Shown here in pieces: positions 1-11,754 of a stretch of 64,000 nucleotides of DNA. Numbering within the stretch: the first letter of the stretch is position 1; each line of letters opens with the position of its first letter. The translations under genes and the position numbers were made by a program. The stretch covers positions 2,602,063 through 2,666,062 of the forward strand of contig CM119268.1 in assembly GCA_051294375.1 (NCBI GenBank), in the 5' to 3' direction. The notes below the pieces were generated by a model. It saw only the letters and a list, made by a program, of their open reading frames with translations, had not been told where the DNA came from and did no database searches. This DNA is from Paraspadella gotoi. Taxonomy: Eukaryota > Chaetognatha.

Positions 1-509
1 TAGACTCGTATTGACTCTGTCTAAATAAGATTGTCGATTGGCGAGACGAACAAGGATGCGAAGAATGATATTTCGTTTGATAATGATATATGATATAGTC
101 TGTTCAAAGACAGGAGCACGATCTAGCTTGTTCATTAAATTAATAAATCAAATTTAATTAATTGATTTAAAAAAGGATCAAGATCCAAAGTGTTATTTCC
201 GAGACGGAAATTTTCATCTTTAACGTAATGGGATTTTTCAGTTTAAAAAAAAAAAGGAGTTTTACGAAATGACTTTCATTCATAACATTAAATCATACAT
301 TGAAGCAGATGCATAGCGACCGAAAGAATAACGTGCGAAAGTTGCAAAGTTTAAATGAATTCCAAGTAACAAAGCCCCACGCAGTCTTTCACTAAGTGTC
401 AGTCCTTTTTTCTGCAAGAGAAACCGTCAGCGCCCCCTTTGCGTTGATTGCACCTCAATCGCTGCTGGATTGATGGAAACCGGCGCCGAGAGTCTCAGCG
501 TCGTTGAGG
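1..509. other. AT-rich flank, no gene seen
   Basis: AT-rich sequence with homopolymer A runs and no supported exon. It probably contains the 3' UTR and downstream flank of the minus-strand gene ending at 510, because that gene reads leftward into it. The stretch 455-509 stays open in an alternative reading frame of that gene's last exon, whose stop would be at 455-457. Confidence 0.4.
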
Positions 510-661
510 TCACGTGACGTTGGGACGGTTGGCGCCGTCGAGGGGGCGTTGGCGTCGCCTCCGATGGATGAAGAGTCGAAGATTGTTGGAATCGATAAGA
601 AAGCCTTGAAAAACAAGATAAGATTATGATATTTTGCGCTCTCTCTCTCTCTCTCTCTCTC

Positions 662-717
<56 letters not shown>

Positions 718-2882
718 CTCTCATTACCTTTGGCTCGTTTCTCCGCTTCTCTGTTTTTCAAAACGAGTTTCAATTCTTCTCGAACTTCGACCGGAAATGC
801 GGCCACGCCCTTTGACGTTACCGAGTGCCGTCGGGACGCGAAAGACGCCAGAGGCAGCGGCGTTTTGGAGACCGGCGCTTGTTGTTGTTGTTGTTGTTGT
901 GACGTCAACAGTCGATGTTGAAAAAGTGTTGTTGTCGATAGCGGACGATTCGATTTCGATGTCGACGGAAATCGTAATGGAGACGGAAACTTTGGCGTCG
1001 CGCATCCTGACCACAAAAGCGGACGACCAAACTGTGGTGACTCGAATTGTGTGCGTTGCGAAACTTGCGATAAGACGGGCCGTTTTGGCGAGCGGAGATT
1101 ATGCTGCCGTCTTGGTGACGACGACAATTCTAGTTGCGTGGATTCGGCCAAAGAAAAAATCGGTGATGATGACGTAAACGAGTGGAAATTAAAAGTCGAA
1201 GTTGGTGGCTTCATTTTCTGGTGATCTTGAGCAGATGACTCAAATTTATTGGACGATCCACTCGAACATCCAACAGAGCGCTCTTCACTTATTTTCGAGT
1301 CTTTTGTCTCTAAATTTGCGTCGGTGGAGACGCCTGTGAAGATTTGGTTAGTTTTCTTTTCGTGGCACCAACAATATTTTTTTGTTTCTTGATAAACACC
1401 AAATTTTGTTTCGCCTCCGAGCGAAGATGGCGCCATGAAGTTTTCAACAACTTGCAGATACTCTGGAAAAAAACAAAAGCACAATGAACATAACATTTCT
1501 GTCTGACTGTTAGTTTGTTAGATTATTAAATTGTTAGAATACTTAATTAAGTTCAACAAATAATCAACCAATTCCTCACCATCGAACTTTCCTCTACGAA
1601 CGCGGACATCCTTCAGGTCGTCACGCTGCCGCAGCTCATCTCCATTCGCTTCAACGCAGTCGCTCCTCAAAGTCTTCGGACGCAACCCGGGAATCTTTTG
1701 TGGACGCGACGCGGAATTCTTCGTCGAAGGTCGATGGATCGGAGTCGACGACATGATTGGCGTCGACCACACCGTCGAGGAGATTAAGTCTAAACTTCCG
1801 GCGGCGGAGAAGGAAGCGGGGCAGGCGGCTGCGGTTCCGGCTGCGGCAGCGGCGGCGGCGGAAGAAAAGGCCACTGAGGCGCTTAGGACGTCGAAGCAGT
1901 CTTTGAATACGGAATCCTTGCCAATCGAGTAAAGAATTTAGTCTCATTGTTTTATATTTTCGTAAAACAAGAAATCTGGATTAACAAATTAACCTCGTAA
2001 ACCTCGTAAACTTAATGTTCTTATTCCAATTTAATCTAAACAAACTTCAGAATCTTCGTCCAGTACGAACATTAACATTTAACGATTAACGATTAACCTT
2101 TAACTAATTAGGAATTATCAATTATCAATTCGTCCCTGCGGCGCCACCTACCTTTTCCTCCTTCAGTCCTAACGAGTGGTAAGGAGGAGGAAGAGGAGGA
2201 GGAGGAGGAGGAGGAGGAGGAGGAGGAGGATGAAGGAGAACCGAGGAATTTACCGACAAAAGGGAATCGACGTCGGAGTAAAGCGACAACTGTGGGGAAG
2301 AAATAAAAGAGAAAAAAAAAAGTTTATATTTGAGTCAATTCTTGTTTATCGAATCCAAATGCAAATATTCTTGACGGGCACCCATCGAATCCATTTAATA
2401 AAATAAACTGGTACCCACCTCCTGCGTAGGCGCCCGCAGCGGCGGCGGCGGCGGCGGCGACGGCGCCGACTCAGCACCGGAAGCGTCCGAATCCAGTTCG
2501 AACATCGACGGTAGCGGCGGAAGCGGTGGAAGCGGCGGCGGTGAAAAATCAGAGGATAATGGATCAGTATCGACCTCGGCGGCGGCATCGGTGGCGGCAT
2601 CGTCGGCATCGGCGGCGGTGCCGGGAAAATCCGGAAGTTCCGTTTCCTCCGGCGAAAGAAAAGAAAGGAAAGGAGGAAGAGGAGGAGAAGTTTGTGACGG
2701 AGGTAAGTTAAGCGAGGACGAACGCAGGGACGAAGGGGTGGGTAAGTCGGGGGGAGGAGGAAGAAGCGGAGAGGGTAAGTCCGGCGGAGGAGAGAGAAGC
2801 GGCGAGGGTAAGTTAAGGCGGCGGCTTTCTTTGGTAAGGAGAGAGATACTTTTCGGTGAAAAAGAGGCCAGATTAAAGTTCG

Positions 2883-2918
<36 letters not shown>

Positions 2919-3537
2919 CGACCGCAAAGTTGTCGTAGATGTTTGTTTCTGCTTTTTCAAAAAAAAAAAGAAAAAAGAAACAAAAGATGAAGGAGTTTGT
3001 TTTTCGTTTCTATTGTACAATACTACTATAAAAATTAATTTAATTAATATTGGGGTTAAGTAGACCGTCATCTCATACTTTAATCTTTGACCCTTAGTCT
3101 GAACTTGAAGTGACCTCATGTCATCTCATATTTTAATTAGTTGATTCAGTGAATGGATGATTCATCCGTGATCCTCTGATCTCAACCTAACTCTGACCAC
3201 CTGACCTCTCCCTTACTTCCGATCCTTTGACCCTTACATGACCTCTCCCTAATTTCTGATCCTTTGACCCTTACCCCTGACTCCCTTCCGCTCATCTTCG
3301 AAACTCTTGGTCAACCAATCGACGAGAGACGACGCCTCACGAATTTCGTCCAACGAGTCACCGGGTGAAGAGGATTCACAGGAGGTGAGATCGTCGTCGT
3401 CGTCGTCGTCGTCACAGAAACCCAAATTCAAAATCGCCGTCGCTAAGATGAGATAAATGAATAAAAAAAGAACGTTAAGCATAATCAATGATTATTATCA
3501 TCATCATCATCATCATCAATTTCATCATAATAATCTT

Positions 3538-3587
<50 letters not shown>

Positions 3588-5315
3588 CAACTTACTTTTC
3601 CTCTTTTCATCTCCCGACTGCATTTCTCTCTTGTTCGTCTCCATCTCTATATTCGTCTCTCTCCCCAATGAGATCAACGACGACTCCATCTCTATCTTTT
3701 TCATCTCCTCATCGATCCCATTCATTCTCCTTCCCGATTTTCCCGCCGCGTCTCTTGTCCTTTTGTTCATTTTCTCCCTCGAGGATTTCCAAGCGACGAC
3801 AGCGCCGCGTCGCGTCGCCGCCGTAAACGTCGTTGTCGTTTTGTTCTTCGAACTTTTCGGCGTCGTTTCTTCGCCGTCGACGTGGAAATCGCAGATGGAA
3901 TTCGAGGCGTCGCCGAGAGTGTCATTTTCGACGTCGTCGTCGTCGTCGTATTCGGCGTCATCGTCGCTTGGCGAAGAACAGCGACACCTATGTCCGTGTC
4001 GTCGTCGACACCTGCGTCGAAAGGGGCGTCGCCAACCGCGTCTTCGGCGTCTATCGTCGTCGCCGATATTTTGGCGCCGCCTTCCACGGCGAAGTTCGTC
4101 GACGACGCCGTCGGGGAAGAAAACGGCGTCGGCTGCGCGATCGGCGTCGTCTTCGACATCCTGGAGTCTCCGACGGCGCCGCGACTCTCTCTCCAGTTCT
4201 TGGAGGAGAGAGAGAAAGACTTGGGTGACGGTGGGCGTGGAGCAAGGGAGACGGCGTAGCGTCTTGCGGGTCTTGACGCTGGAGAGAAAATTACGTCGTT
4301 GAGAGTGGAAAAGGAATAAATTACTCAAAATGGTGATAAGTTGGTCAGTGGTCAGTGGTCACTGGTCAATGGTCACTGCAGGTTAAAGCCACGAGCGCAA
4401 GCTGTCGGTAAAATTCACACACGGGGCTTGCCGGCTTGGTTAAAGTCTGAAACTGTGATAAGAGACATGTTTGTGGATAAGCGAGTGGATAAGCTTGTGG
4501 ATAAGCGTATGGTGGCGTTTGTGGATGAAGAAAACTGTGTCACGTGTGGCTTCTTTAACACTTAAATACGAGGATGTAGTTGGAAATTGCAATAAGTTCA
4601 CCCCGCCTAAAAGCTGGGACCCGGTGGCTCATTGAGTCATACCGTCAGCTCATGACCATTAGGTACAGGGATCTATCCCCAATGGTAAGAAGCGTGAGGA
4701 CGGCCGTAAACCGCCTTGGGGGACCTGGAAAACCCTAGGTTTCCAGCCCAAGACCCGTTTCATGGCTGCAAGAAGGGTAAAAGAAGTTGCGTCTTCAGGC
4801 ACCCAAACTTGTTTCCGGGGGACACATGTTTTATTGGAATAGGTTCTTCAGTTCTTCAGTTGTTTACGATGCTTGCAATGATTATAACTTCGACGCGGCT
4901 TATTAATCCCAGGCTGATAAAGTCCCGCCCCTTACCTTTCGCCCTCGAAGCCTCACTCAGAGTCACTCACCCGTTTTCTCTGAATTCAGAGGCCGGATCG
5001 GAATTCGTTCTCGTCGTCGACAGATAATCGTTCGTCGAGGTCGTCGACGTCAAAGAGATCGACGTCTCCGACGAAGCCGAGATAGGCTCGTCCAGGAGCG
5101 CCACCGGTTCGAAGGAGATCGCCTCGTTATGGAGCGCCAACGGTTCTGCGTTGGGGGATGAAAAGAGGTTGGAAGGCGGGAAATAATAAAAAGATATGAA
5201 CGAAATTAAAAAGAAATCACCTTAAATTGCCATGCCATGCCATGGCATGCCATGCTTACCAATATCGTTTTCGTCAAGAGATTGTTTTTCAACCGAGGAC
5301 GTAACCTCTGGATTT
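510..5315 (-). CDS. Unrecognised acidic, Pro/Ser-rich protein, nine exons, 5' end missing
   Basis: No family recognised. Nine exons chain in phase on the minus strand: 5260-5315, 4971-5145, 3596-4278, 3275-3442, 2419-2948, 2152-2289, 1580-1916, 728-1462 and 510-604. Together they give about 971 residues with no start codon found. Every junction has AG/GT borders and matching phase. The product has poly-Asp runs (from CGT repeats on the plus strand near 2890-2920 and 3390-3415), an Arg-rich stretch from 3596-4278, repeated P-D-L-P units, poly-Pro runs and a Gln tract. It has no signal peptide or membrane segment, so a low-complexity, mostly disordered protein is likely. The last exon is the weakest: phase gives a stop at 510-512, while another open frame runs to 455. 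A second frame is also open through 3767-4159, but flanking exon phases favour the frame used here. The upstream exon should lie right of 5315. Confidence 0.68.
641..722. repeat. (CT)n microsatellite
   Basis: Near-pure CT dinucleotide tract. On the minus (sense) strand it is GA and begins a few bases after the 5' splice site at 727-726, so it fills most of a 123-bp intron. Confidence 0.9.
3490..3587. repeat. (CAT)n trinucleotide repeat
   Basis: Imperfect CAT/ATC repeat in the intron between exons 3596-4278 and 3275-3442 of the minus-strand gene. The poly-His and poly-Ile frames it opens on the plus strand are not genes. Confidence 0.9.
4600..4870 (+). repeat. SINE-like repeat, family A
   Basis: Shares extended similarity with the two copies at 11760-12290: the block 'ttcaccccgcct', then 'acccggtggctcattgagt', 'agctcatgaccat', a 'tacaggga..tcccca' stretch and a 3' part with 'ccgccttggg' and 'gacccgttccatgg'-like words. 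The internal blocks resemble degenerate pol III A and B boxes, so a tRNA-derived SINE is inferred. It lies in an intron of the 510-5315 gene, in antisense orientation. Confidence 0.6.
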
Positions 5316-6379
5316 CTGAAAAAGAAATTAATTCAAGATGATAAAATTGATCAATTAAACAAATTCATTAAATACATAACTTAGTCAAATATATTAAATC
5401 AATTAATTGAATTCATGAACTCAATCTAAATCCATTAAATCAAACAAATCAATCAATCGATAAATCAATCGAAGAAATAAAATTTGACCCGTGATTTATT
5501 CACTTTCCCGCCCCGCCGCCGCGAGTGAAAGTCACAAATTTCGAACTTAAGAGACGCGATTATTAAGGCGAAGTGAAAGTTGCAGATGGACAGTTAATTT
5601 TCGCATACGCCCATATTTATACATAGTACTTACCATAGAAAATGTCTAAATTTTAAAAAAGTTTTTTTTTAAGTTTTGAAAGCAGATTCGAATTCCTTAT
5701 AAAAAGTTTATGAAAGAAAATATAAGTCTTAATCAAAAATCTTTCATTAAGTAAGCTAAAAATTAAAAAAAATATATTTTTAGGATTTTGACCCACTTAA
5801 TGAAATAATTTTCAAAAAAAGAAAAATCTATTTTAAAATTTTAATATTTTCAATGGTAAGTACTATGCATCAATATGGGCGTATACGAAAATTGAGAAAT
5901 TAAAAAAAAAATTTTTATATGTTCACAGATACAAGTCTGTTCATGATCTACTATTCGAATTTGGATTCTACTCTAATTTTATATTTTTGCTACGCTTTAG
6001 TGATTATTTTTTCTTCCGCCGACGAGATTACCCGCGTGATTTTTGTCTCTCGTGATCATGTGGGTCTCTGTCTATTATTCTGTCTCTGTCTCTCTCTCTT
6101 TTTTTATCCACTGGACATTTTTAGTCCGAAATACATTTCTTATCGTTCGATGAATAATAATTAATAAAAATCCTCCTTTCGTTTTTTTATCTCTCACAGT
6201 AAATATTTTCCGAAGGATTTCAGTGGAATATTGAAACCAACGAATACGGAATTTAATTTAGAAAGCTAATCTTCAATGATTATACGAACAAAAACTCGGA
6301 TTATTAGCTTTTAAAATTTGGATTTATAACCCGAAATTTGCAAATTAAAAAAAAAAAAAAAAAAACTAATTAAAACAAA
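5316..6379. promoter_or_regulatory. Divergent intergenic region
   Basis: About 1.06 kb lies between the leftmost-reading gene and the start codon at 6380. It holds a GC-rich patch near 5505-5535 (ggcggggcggg-like on the minus strand), a foldback element at 5592-5897 and AT-rich sequence. Missing 5' exons of the minus-strand gene may lie here. Promoter function is inferred only from position. Confidence 0.35.
5592..5897. mobile_element. Foldback/MITE-like element with about 45-bp inverted ends
   Basis: The left arm near 5592-5640 (ttttcgcatacgcccatatt, then tacatagtacttacca) is nearly the reverse complement of the right arm near 5850-5897 (tggtaagtactatgcat, then aatatgggcgtatacgaaaa). The interior is AT-rich with no ORF. 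This is the architecture of a non-autonomous DNA transposon. Target-site duplications are not clear by eye. Confidence 0.65.
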
Positions 6380-6651
6380 ATGATTTTGTTCGTCGGGATT
6401 ATGTTTTGTGGCATCAGATTAGGGAACGCCTACGACGAGCCGAGTAAGACACAGTATATTTAAAGAATGTTAACTATTCATCCTAAACATAATATTACAT
6501 TAACGGTTGACTTAATATCATGTTAACATATTTACGTAGGAAGCAAAATAATTTGCGAAAATGTGAACGAGATTGAGTTTGGTGGAAATTCCTCGGTGAC
6601 CGTCAAAACGGATTTGATACCATTCGTGAATAGTCTCTTCGCTCAAGGTAC

Positions 6652-6748
<97 letters not shown>

Positions 6749-6830
6749 GGAATTATTTTTTTTTTACTTCATGACATCCGTCAAAAGATGATTTAAATAT
6801 AATATATAATAATAATAATAATAATAATAA

Positions 6831-6868
<38 letters not shown>

Positions 6869-9800
6869 CAAAAGAACATCACATGTCTCCCGATCAACTG
6901 ACCCTATTGACCACTTGAACTCTCAACCTATCGCATTAAGAAATCCTCCGCTGCCTCAGCCGCCGCCGCAGAAGCAGCAGAGTTGGCTTCGGCGGCAGCA
7001 GAAACACAATAGTCAAAGTAAGAAAAGCCTCGTACAATTCGCGAGTCGTGAGCTTGTGAAAATTTTTCGGTGAAGAATAACTCCACGCGGAAACGAATTT
7101 TTATTTTCACCCCAACCTCGGTGACTAAAATAGAGTTCGTCACACAAAATATTTTATGTGATAAAATCAAGCAAACCCTCGCTGTTGACAATTTTAATAA
7201 ATATATCGAATATACATAAAACGAGAGAAATCTACGAAAATGACAAACGAGTCCGACGCAACTTCTTCCGCGTCTTACAAAAAACTCGTCCTATCCAAAT
7301 GCCCCGGATGTAACTTCGCCACCGAATCCAAAGAACTTTTAAGCTCTCACCTCTCGATCCACGATTTCCCCGTCGAGATGTCCGTCTTCGAAGAGCTCGT
7401 CAACTTCAAGTGTAGCCTCTGCGGATTCACGAATCAGTTCGAGGATCTCATGATCTCCCACGTTGGCGTCCACGACCACGACAACAACAACGACATCCGC
7501 AAAGCCCAATGGCGCGAATCACTTCGAGTGATGCCAGAAGGAACGGATCTCGAGTCCCTCATGGAATTTCCGACCTTCACTTGCACGATCTGTCGAATGA
7601 CCTTCGACAAGAAACGGAAGTTGACTTGTCACGCTTTGCTTCACGCCGGAGTTAAAGTTTTTATGTGCGGCGATTGCCAATATGTGAAACTGCATCGGAG
7701 TTACTTGATCGACCACATCCAGAGAGTGCACAAGAATACGACTCCGAGACTTTACGTAATGAACGATTTCTCCTTGAAACTCACTGATCACAAGTGTGAC
7801 AACTGCGAACGCTTGTTTCTCACCGAATCGGAAGCGAAGGAGCACCCCTGCGAAAGGCGACGGGATCCGAGAATGGAAAAGAACAAAACTCACAGAACGA
7901 GAGCCGAGTGGCACAAGGAAATTCGCCAAAGATCTTTGAAAAGAAAACAAAAGATGAAAATGGAATTGGAAGAAAGAGCGAAGAAAAGAAAGGAAAAGAA
8001 AGAACGAAAAGAAAAGGAAAAAAAGGAAAAGAGCGAAATGAGTTTAACCTGCGACGTTTGCGGGTACGTGTCGCCGGGACTGACCCACTTCGCCCTACAC
8101 AAGCAGTTCCACAGCAAGCTCTGGTCTCTGAGTTGCAAGCATTGCGGAATCGCGACCAAAAACAAGCAAGCTCTGCGAGATCACTTGAAGACTCACGACG
8201 ATGTCGACGCGGGGATGCTGGAATATTTCGCGGAGACCCCGGCGATGGAACCGAATCGCGAAGACGTGTTCATGTGTGACCTTTGCGATTATACCTCCGT
8301 CGGACCCGTGAAGATGAAGCAACATCAATTGACTCACGCGGAGAAAAAGTGGACTTGCGATCTCTGCGACTTTGCCTCCTCCAGAAAGCAACATCTCCGG
8401 CGTCACATGCAAACTCACTCGACGGAGAAAAAGTATAAATGCGACGACTGCGAATTCGCCGCCGTGACTCGAGCCAGATTGACGCGGCATCGCAAGCAGC
8501 ATCTGGACATCAAACCGTATCGATGCCAGAAATGCGGTTTCGCCTTCACGCAATTGTGCTACTTGAAGCGTCACTTGCAATTCGCCGAACGCGACGAGGC
8601 CTTCAAGTGCCGATTTTGTTGTCACACTAATTCCGTGCGGAACGCGGTTCGATTGCACGAGAGACGAAGTCATCCCGAAGAGAAACCGACTCTTAAGAGG
8701 AAGAAAAAAGTCGAAACGAAATCGGAAACTTGAATTGGGACGAAAAAAATTGACAAGGAATTCTTTTGATAATTTTGTTATTCTTGTGGGTTGTGGTAAT
8801 TAAGTTTTATTAATTTCGTGTTTTCGCTTTAATAAATAACTATGTTTTTAGTTCTTACAGATTGCTGCTTCTCTTTTGATTTGTTTTAATTAAACATAAC
8901 GATTCGTAAGAAATAAAAACGCGATTAAAAATTCAGTATTCTGAGGACTCTTTTTCGTTACTTTTTAATCAGTCATAGTACGATCGTACGATTCAAAATC
9001 TATGTATGATCCTTACTTCCTTAGTTAATTGAGCAATAATTCTAAGTTATTTGTAATATTATCAGTAACAAAACTTTTTTTTAACTTTTATTAACATTTA
9101 GAATTTGTTTTGGACGCAACTTTCGATTACAAAATTAAGATTTCGTCCTCGGATTTTAATCTCGAATTCGTTTTGATTAACAGGTAAAATCGAACGTTAC
9201 TCAAAATAGCTTCAAATGTTATTTTGTTTTTATATTGAAAATCTCTCAAAAAAATTACTGCATTTTTTCAGTTACGACTGCTCGTTCAGCAGAGAGGGGT
9301 TGTCCATCGACAAATGGACGTACGGACTCGCGGACGGAGACGGTCAAGTTGTGTGCGACGACGCCTGTGTTGAAAAGATTCGACACCCCGAGTTTGACGT
9401 GGAGGTTGGGTGGTTTGAAGATTAGACTTAAAAAAAGAGATCGGAAATTCCAATGTGCGACTTTCTTATCCAGTGCATTTCCGTATATCTTTATCATGGG
9501 CTGCATTGGAATCACGTCTTTTATTCTTTATAGTTTTCTTTAAAAACAAAAAGTAGCGCTAGCAGTCGCTTAGAATCAAGGTTTTATTGCTGTCTTAACA
9601 AATGAGCATCCAACGTAAGTGGGATAGTTCGACGGACCGACCGACCGAAAAGTATGATATCCGTTTGGGTCGTTTAATCGAGTGAGTAAGTCATTCGAGA
9701 TTGAATCACCCCGTGTTTAAAGCGCAATCTAATAGAAAAAGTTAATAAATAAATATTTAACTCAGATCGTGTCGCGCGGTTTGACGAACATCACCTTCCC

Positions 9801-10203
9801 TCTGCTCAATCTCACCGTCGACCAAAACATCTCTGTCGTTGTGACCCTAGAAAATCTGAGGGACTTTGTCGCCCTGCCTGTAGCGAACACTGACTCGTTG
9901 AAGACGGTCAAGATTTCCGCGGGAAACGGTTGAAGATGATGATGATGATGATTGATGATAATGATGATGATTAATGATAATGATGATGATTGATGATAAT
10001 GATGCTGATGATGATAATGATGAATATAATAATGATGATGATGATGATGATGATGGTAATGATGAAGAGATGAATTAGAAAGATTTTTTAAAATTTTTCC
10101 CCAAACTCAGGATTTTGCGAGATCGAAGTTGCTTCTCTTCCGACGATTCCGACACCGAGAGAAGAGACGCTTAATCGATCCCAGGACAATCACGTCTCAG
10201 AAA

Positions 10204-10242
<39 letters not shown>

Positions 10243-10822
10243 CGCTCTCTCTCTCTCTCTCGTTCTTTGACAATTGTCAGAAATAGTCTCTTTTGGTTTC
10301 TTCTCGATCCCATCGTCTCTCTATTTAACTTATTAATAATTAATTCATTCATTCATTCGTTTTCAACTCAGATTCGTCGATCGATGATGTTTCTCGGATT
10401 TTCCTTTTCCTCAGCTCATCGAGACAATCCTTGGATGTTTCCTCTAATCGGTATTAAAACTTTTATCATAAATATTAAGATTTAAGTATTTTAAAAATGT
10501 TTTTATTTTAAATTAACTTAATTAGTTTTAATTTAACATTGAAAAAAATTTAGTCATGAAAATTAACATAAAAGTACAAATCGCAGGTCCCGAAATTTAT
10601 GAAACAACGTACGTAACTTTTCTGCTTATCATAGCAGACGAATTTAGCGCCGGTTTTGACCGTGTTTACGCCACGCCCCTCTTTCTCTTTCCAGGCGGCG
10701 CCATCGTCGCCGTTCTCGTTGGGTCTCTCTGTTTCGTCAAAGGTAGACGCCGCTACTACGACGACGACTACAACGACGAACCGGAGTGCGATCAAAAGCG
10801 ATCGAAGAGTGGACCGGTGTGA
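6380..10822 (+). CDS. Predicted single-pass type I membrane protein, eight exons, family unknown
   Basis: Eight exons: 6380-6443, 6540-6647, 9102-9183, 9272-9404, 9766-9928, 10111-10205, 10372-10450 and 10587-10822. They join in phase to 960 nt, 319 residues plus TGA. The start is the ATG at 6380, which opens a hydrophobic signal-like peptide (MILFVGIMFCGIRLGNA). The ectodomain has Cys residues and potential N-glycosylation sites in exons 2 and 5. Near the C-terminus a hydrophobic stretch (GAIVAVLVGSLCFV) is followed by basic residues and a short acidic, Tyr-containing tail, so a cytoplasmic C-terminus is inferred. The donors of exons 4 (GTTGGG) and 6 (GTCTCT) are weak. Reading through exon 4 would instead stop at 9423-9425. 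Exon 8 contains a possible internal intron ending at 10694 but stays open without it. Intron 2 hosts the zinc-finger gene. I do not recognise the ectodomain. Confidence 0.62.
6658..6870. repeat. (GA)n then (AAT)n microsatellites
   Basis: A GA/GAAA tract at about 6658-6748 begins ten bases after the donor at 6648-6649. An AAT tract follows at about 6807-6866. Both lie in intron 2 of the membrane-protein gene. Confidence 0.9.
7240..8733 (+). CDS. Intronless C2H2 zinc-finger protein
   Basis: A 497-residue ORF with no introns. It has about eleven to twelve Cys2His2 or C2H2-like fingers. Four or five stand in the N-terminal 200 residues (starting near residues 21, 58, 116, 143 and 185; the last is atypical). 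A Lys/Glu/Arg-rich basic linker follows (about 210-267), probably carrying a nuclear localisation signal. A C-terminal array runs from residue 270 to 480. Several C-terminal fingers share the short CDxCD(Y/F) or CxxCG(F/I) form seen in REST-like and other polydactyl factors, with few TGEKP linkers. One finger near residue 441 lacks its last His. It most likely acts as a nuclear sequence-specific DNA-binding regulator. Start ATG 7240 is the first in frame, followed shortly by the first finger. It sits wholly inside intron 2 of the 6380-10822 gene on the same strand, which suggests a retroposed or nested gene. Confidence 0.9.
   Translation: MTNESDATSSASYKKLVLSKCPGCNFATESKELLSSHLSIHDFPVEMSVFEELVNFKCSLCGFTNQFEDLMISHVGVHDHDNNNDIRKAQWRESLRVMPEGTDLESLMEFPTFTCTICRMTFDKKRKLTCHALLHAGVKVFMCGDCQYVKLHRSYLIDHIQRVHKNTTPRLYVMNDFSLKLTDHKCDNCERLFLTESEAKEHPCERRRDPRMEKNKTHRTRAEWHKEIRQRSLKRKQKMKMELEERAKKRKEKKERKEKEKKEKSEMSLTCDVCGYVSPGLTHFALHKQFHSKLWSLSCKHCGIATKNKQALRDHLKTHDDVDAGMLEYFAETPAMEPNREDVFMCDLCDYTSVGPVKMKQHQLTHAEKKWTCDLCDFASSRKQHLRRHMQTHSTEKKYKCDDCEFAAVTRARLTRHRKQHLDIKPYRCQKCGFAFTQLCYLKRHLQFAERDEAFKCRFCCHTNSVRNAVRLHERRSHPEEKPTLKRKKKVETKSET
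9935..10066. repeat. (GAT)n imperfect repeat
   Basis: GATGAT and GATAAT units in the intron that starts at 9929. Noncoding. Confidence 0.85.
10206..10262. repeat. (CT)n microsatellite at a splice donor
   Basis: The CT tract begins within the donor itself (GTCTCTCTCT) of exon 10111-10205, giving an unusual 5' splice site. Confidence 0.85.
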
Positions 10823-11057
10823 TGGGGTGGAGAGATGAAGAGAGGAGTGTTGGATCATAGTTACGATTATGTGTTGGTTAAGGCTGAGGGTGATTTGAAG
10901 TGAGGGTTTGGAAGTAGTGTGGAATTCTTACTCTTTAATTTCCTGCCTCGTGAGTAGTGATAAATGTTATTTTAATTCACATCACATTTTTCACAGTATT
11001 TGACAACTGTTCGAACCGTTATTTATTTATATTAAAAATAATATTGCTAGAAACTAC

Positions 11058-11661
11058 TTACTCTGCCCCAATCGCGTCGATAATTGGACGCCGCTTTGGT
11101 TCCATTTGATGGAAGCGATTGTCTTTTGTCTCAAATTCGTCCTCGAGATTTCTTTTCGATTTCGACGCCGCGAGTCGCTGCTTTAGTGAATTCACGAAAT
11201 CTCTCTCGTAAGAGGGAGAGAAAACGACAACGGAATCTGAGCGGTAAGAAAAGGAAATAATGAAAAATAGTTTTAATTTTCGCAACAATTAATTTAATGA
11301 CATGAAAATTCCATTATTTAGTTCATGGTGTCCATAAAAATGCTTTCTTTTTAGACGAAGCTTGCTCGTAAGCATTTTAAGGTCTAACTTTGTTACATAA
11401 AAATTGACCGATTTCTAAACTTTACATAATAATATCAAATAAAATATAAACTTCCCTCCCAACTCGCCTCTCTTCTCCCTTTTCTCCGACTTTTCGACGC
11501 CCGATTTCCGGCGCGTTTCCCCCGGCGCCATTCTCTTAGCGGCTCCGGCGTCACGCAAAGGAGGTCGGCGACGTAAACCGGCGTCGTTTGGGCGTGGCAC
11601 TTGTTGGAGAATCGACGCCGGTATTGGGATTTGTTGAAGGCGGAAGCTCGCTTCGTGGGAA
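11058..11661 (-). CDS. Two terminal exons of an unrecognised protein
   Basis: Exon 11464-11661 and exon 11058-11236 join in phase (A + AT) and end with TAA at 11060-11058. The first encodes a basic, Arg/Lys-rich segment with a well-formed central part (CHAQTTPVYVADLLCV) ending at a weak GTTGGG donor. The second encodes a charged segment with Asp-Glu and Lys clusters. No domain is recognised. No start codon exists in this stretch, so upstream exons are missing. It could be a separate gene. Alternatively it could be an alternative 3' end of the gene at 12534-16313 on the same strand, since that gene's fifth exon ends in phase 0 and an in-phase acceptor exists near 11654. Confidence 0.45.
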
Positions 11662-11754
11662 CTTAAGAATGGAGGGCGTGGAATAAAATGCATAATTGTA
11701 GTCGGGCATTGCAAGAAGTGTAGCAGATTCATTTGAGAATTATCTGAAATATCC

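Noticed and set aside
2699-2820. Four 'ggtaagt' donor-like sites on the plus strand
   Set aside because: They are the antisense of 'gacttaccc' codons (D-L-P repeats) in a minus-strand coding exon with good phase, so they are not plus-strand splice sites.
3767-4159. Alternative Thr/Ala-rich minus-strand frame inside exon 3596-4278
   Set aside because: It looks protein-like, but exon phases on both sides fit the other frame without any frameshift.
3457-4302. Long plus-strand frame with poly-His and poly-Ser stretches
   Set aside because: It is the shadow of a CAT repeat and of the minus-strand exon 3596-4278. No splice or family support.
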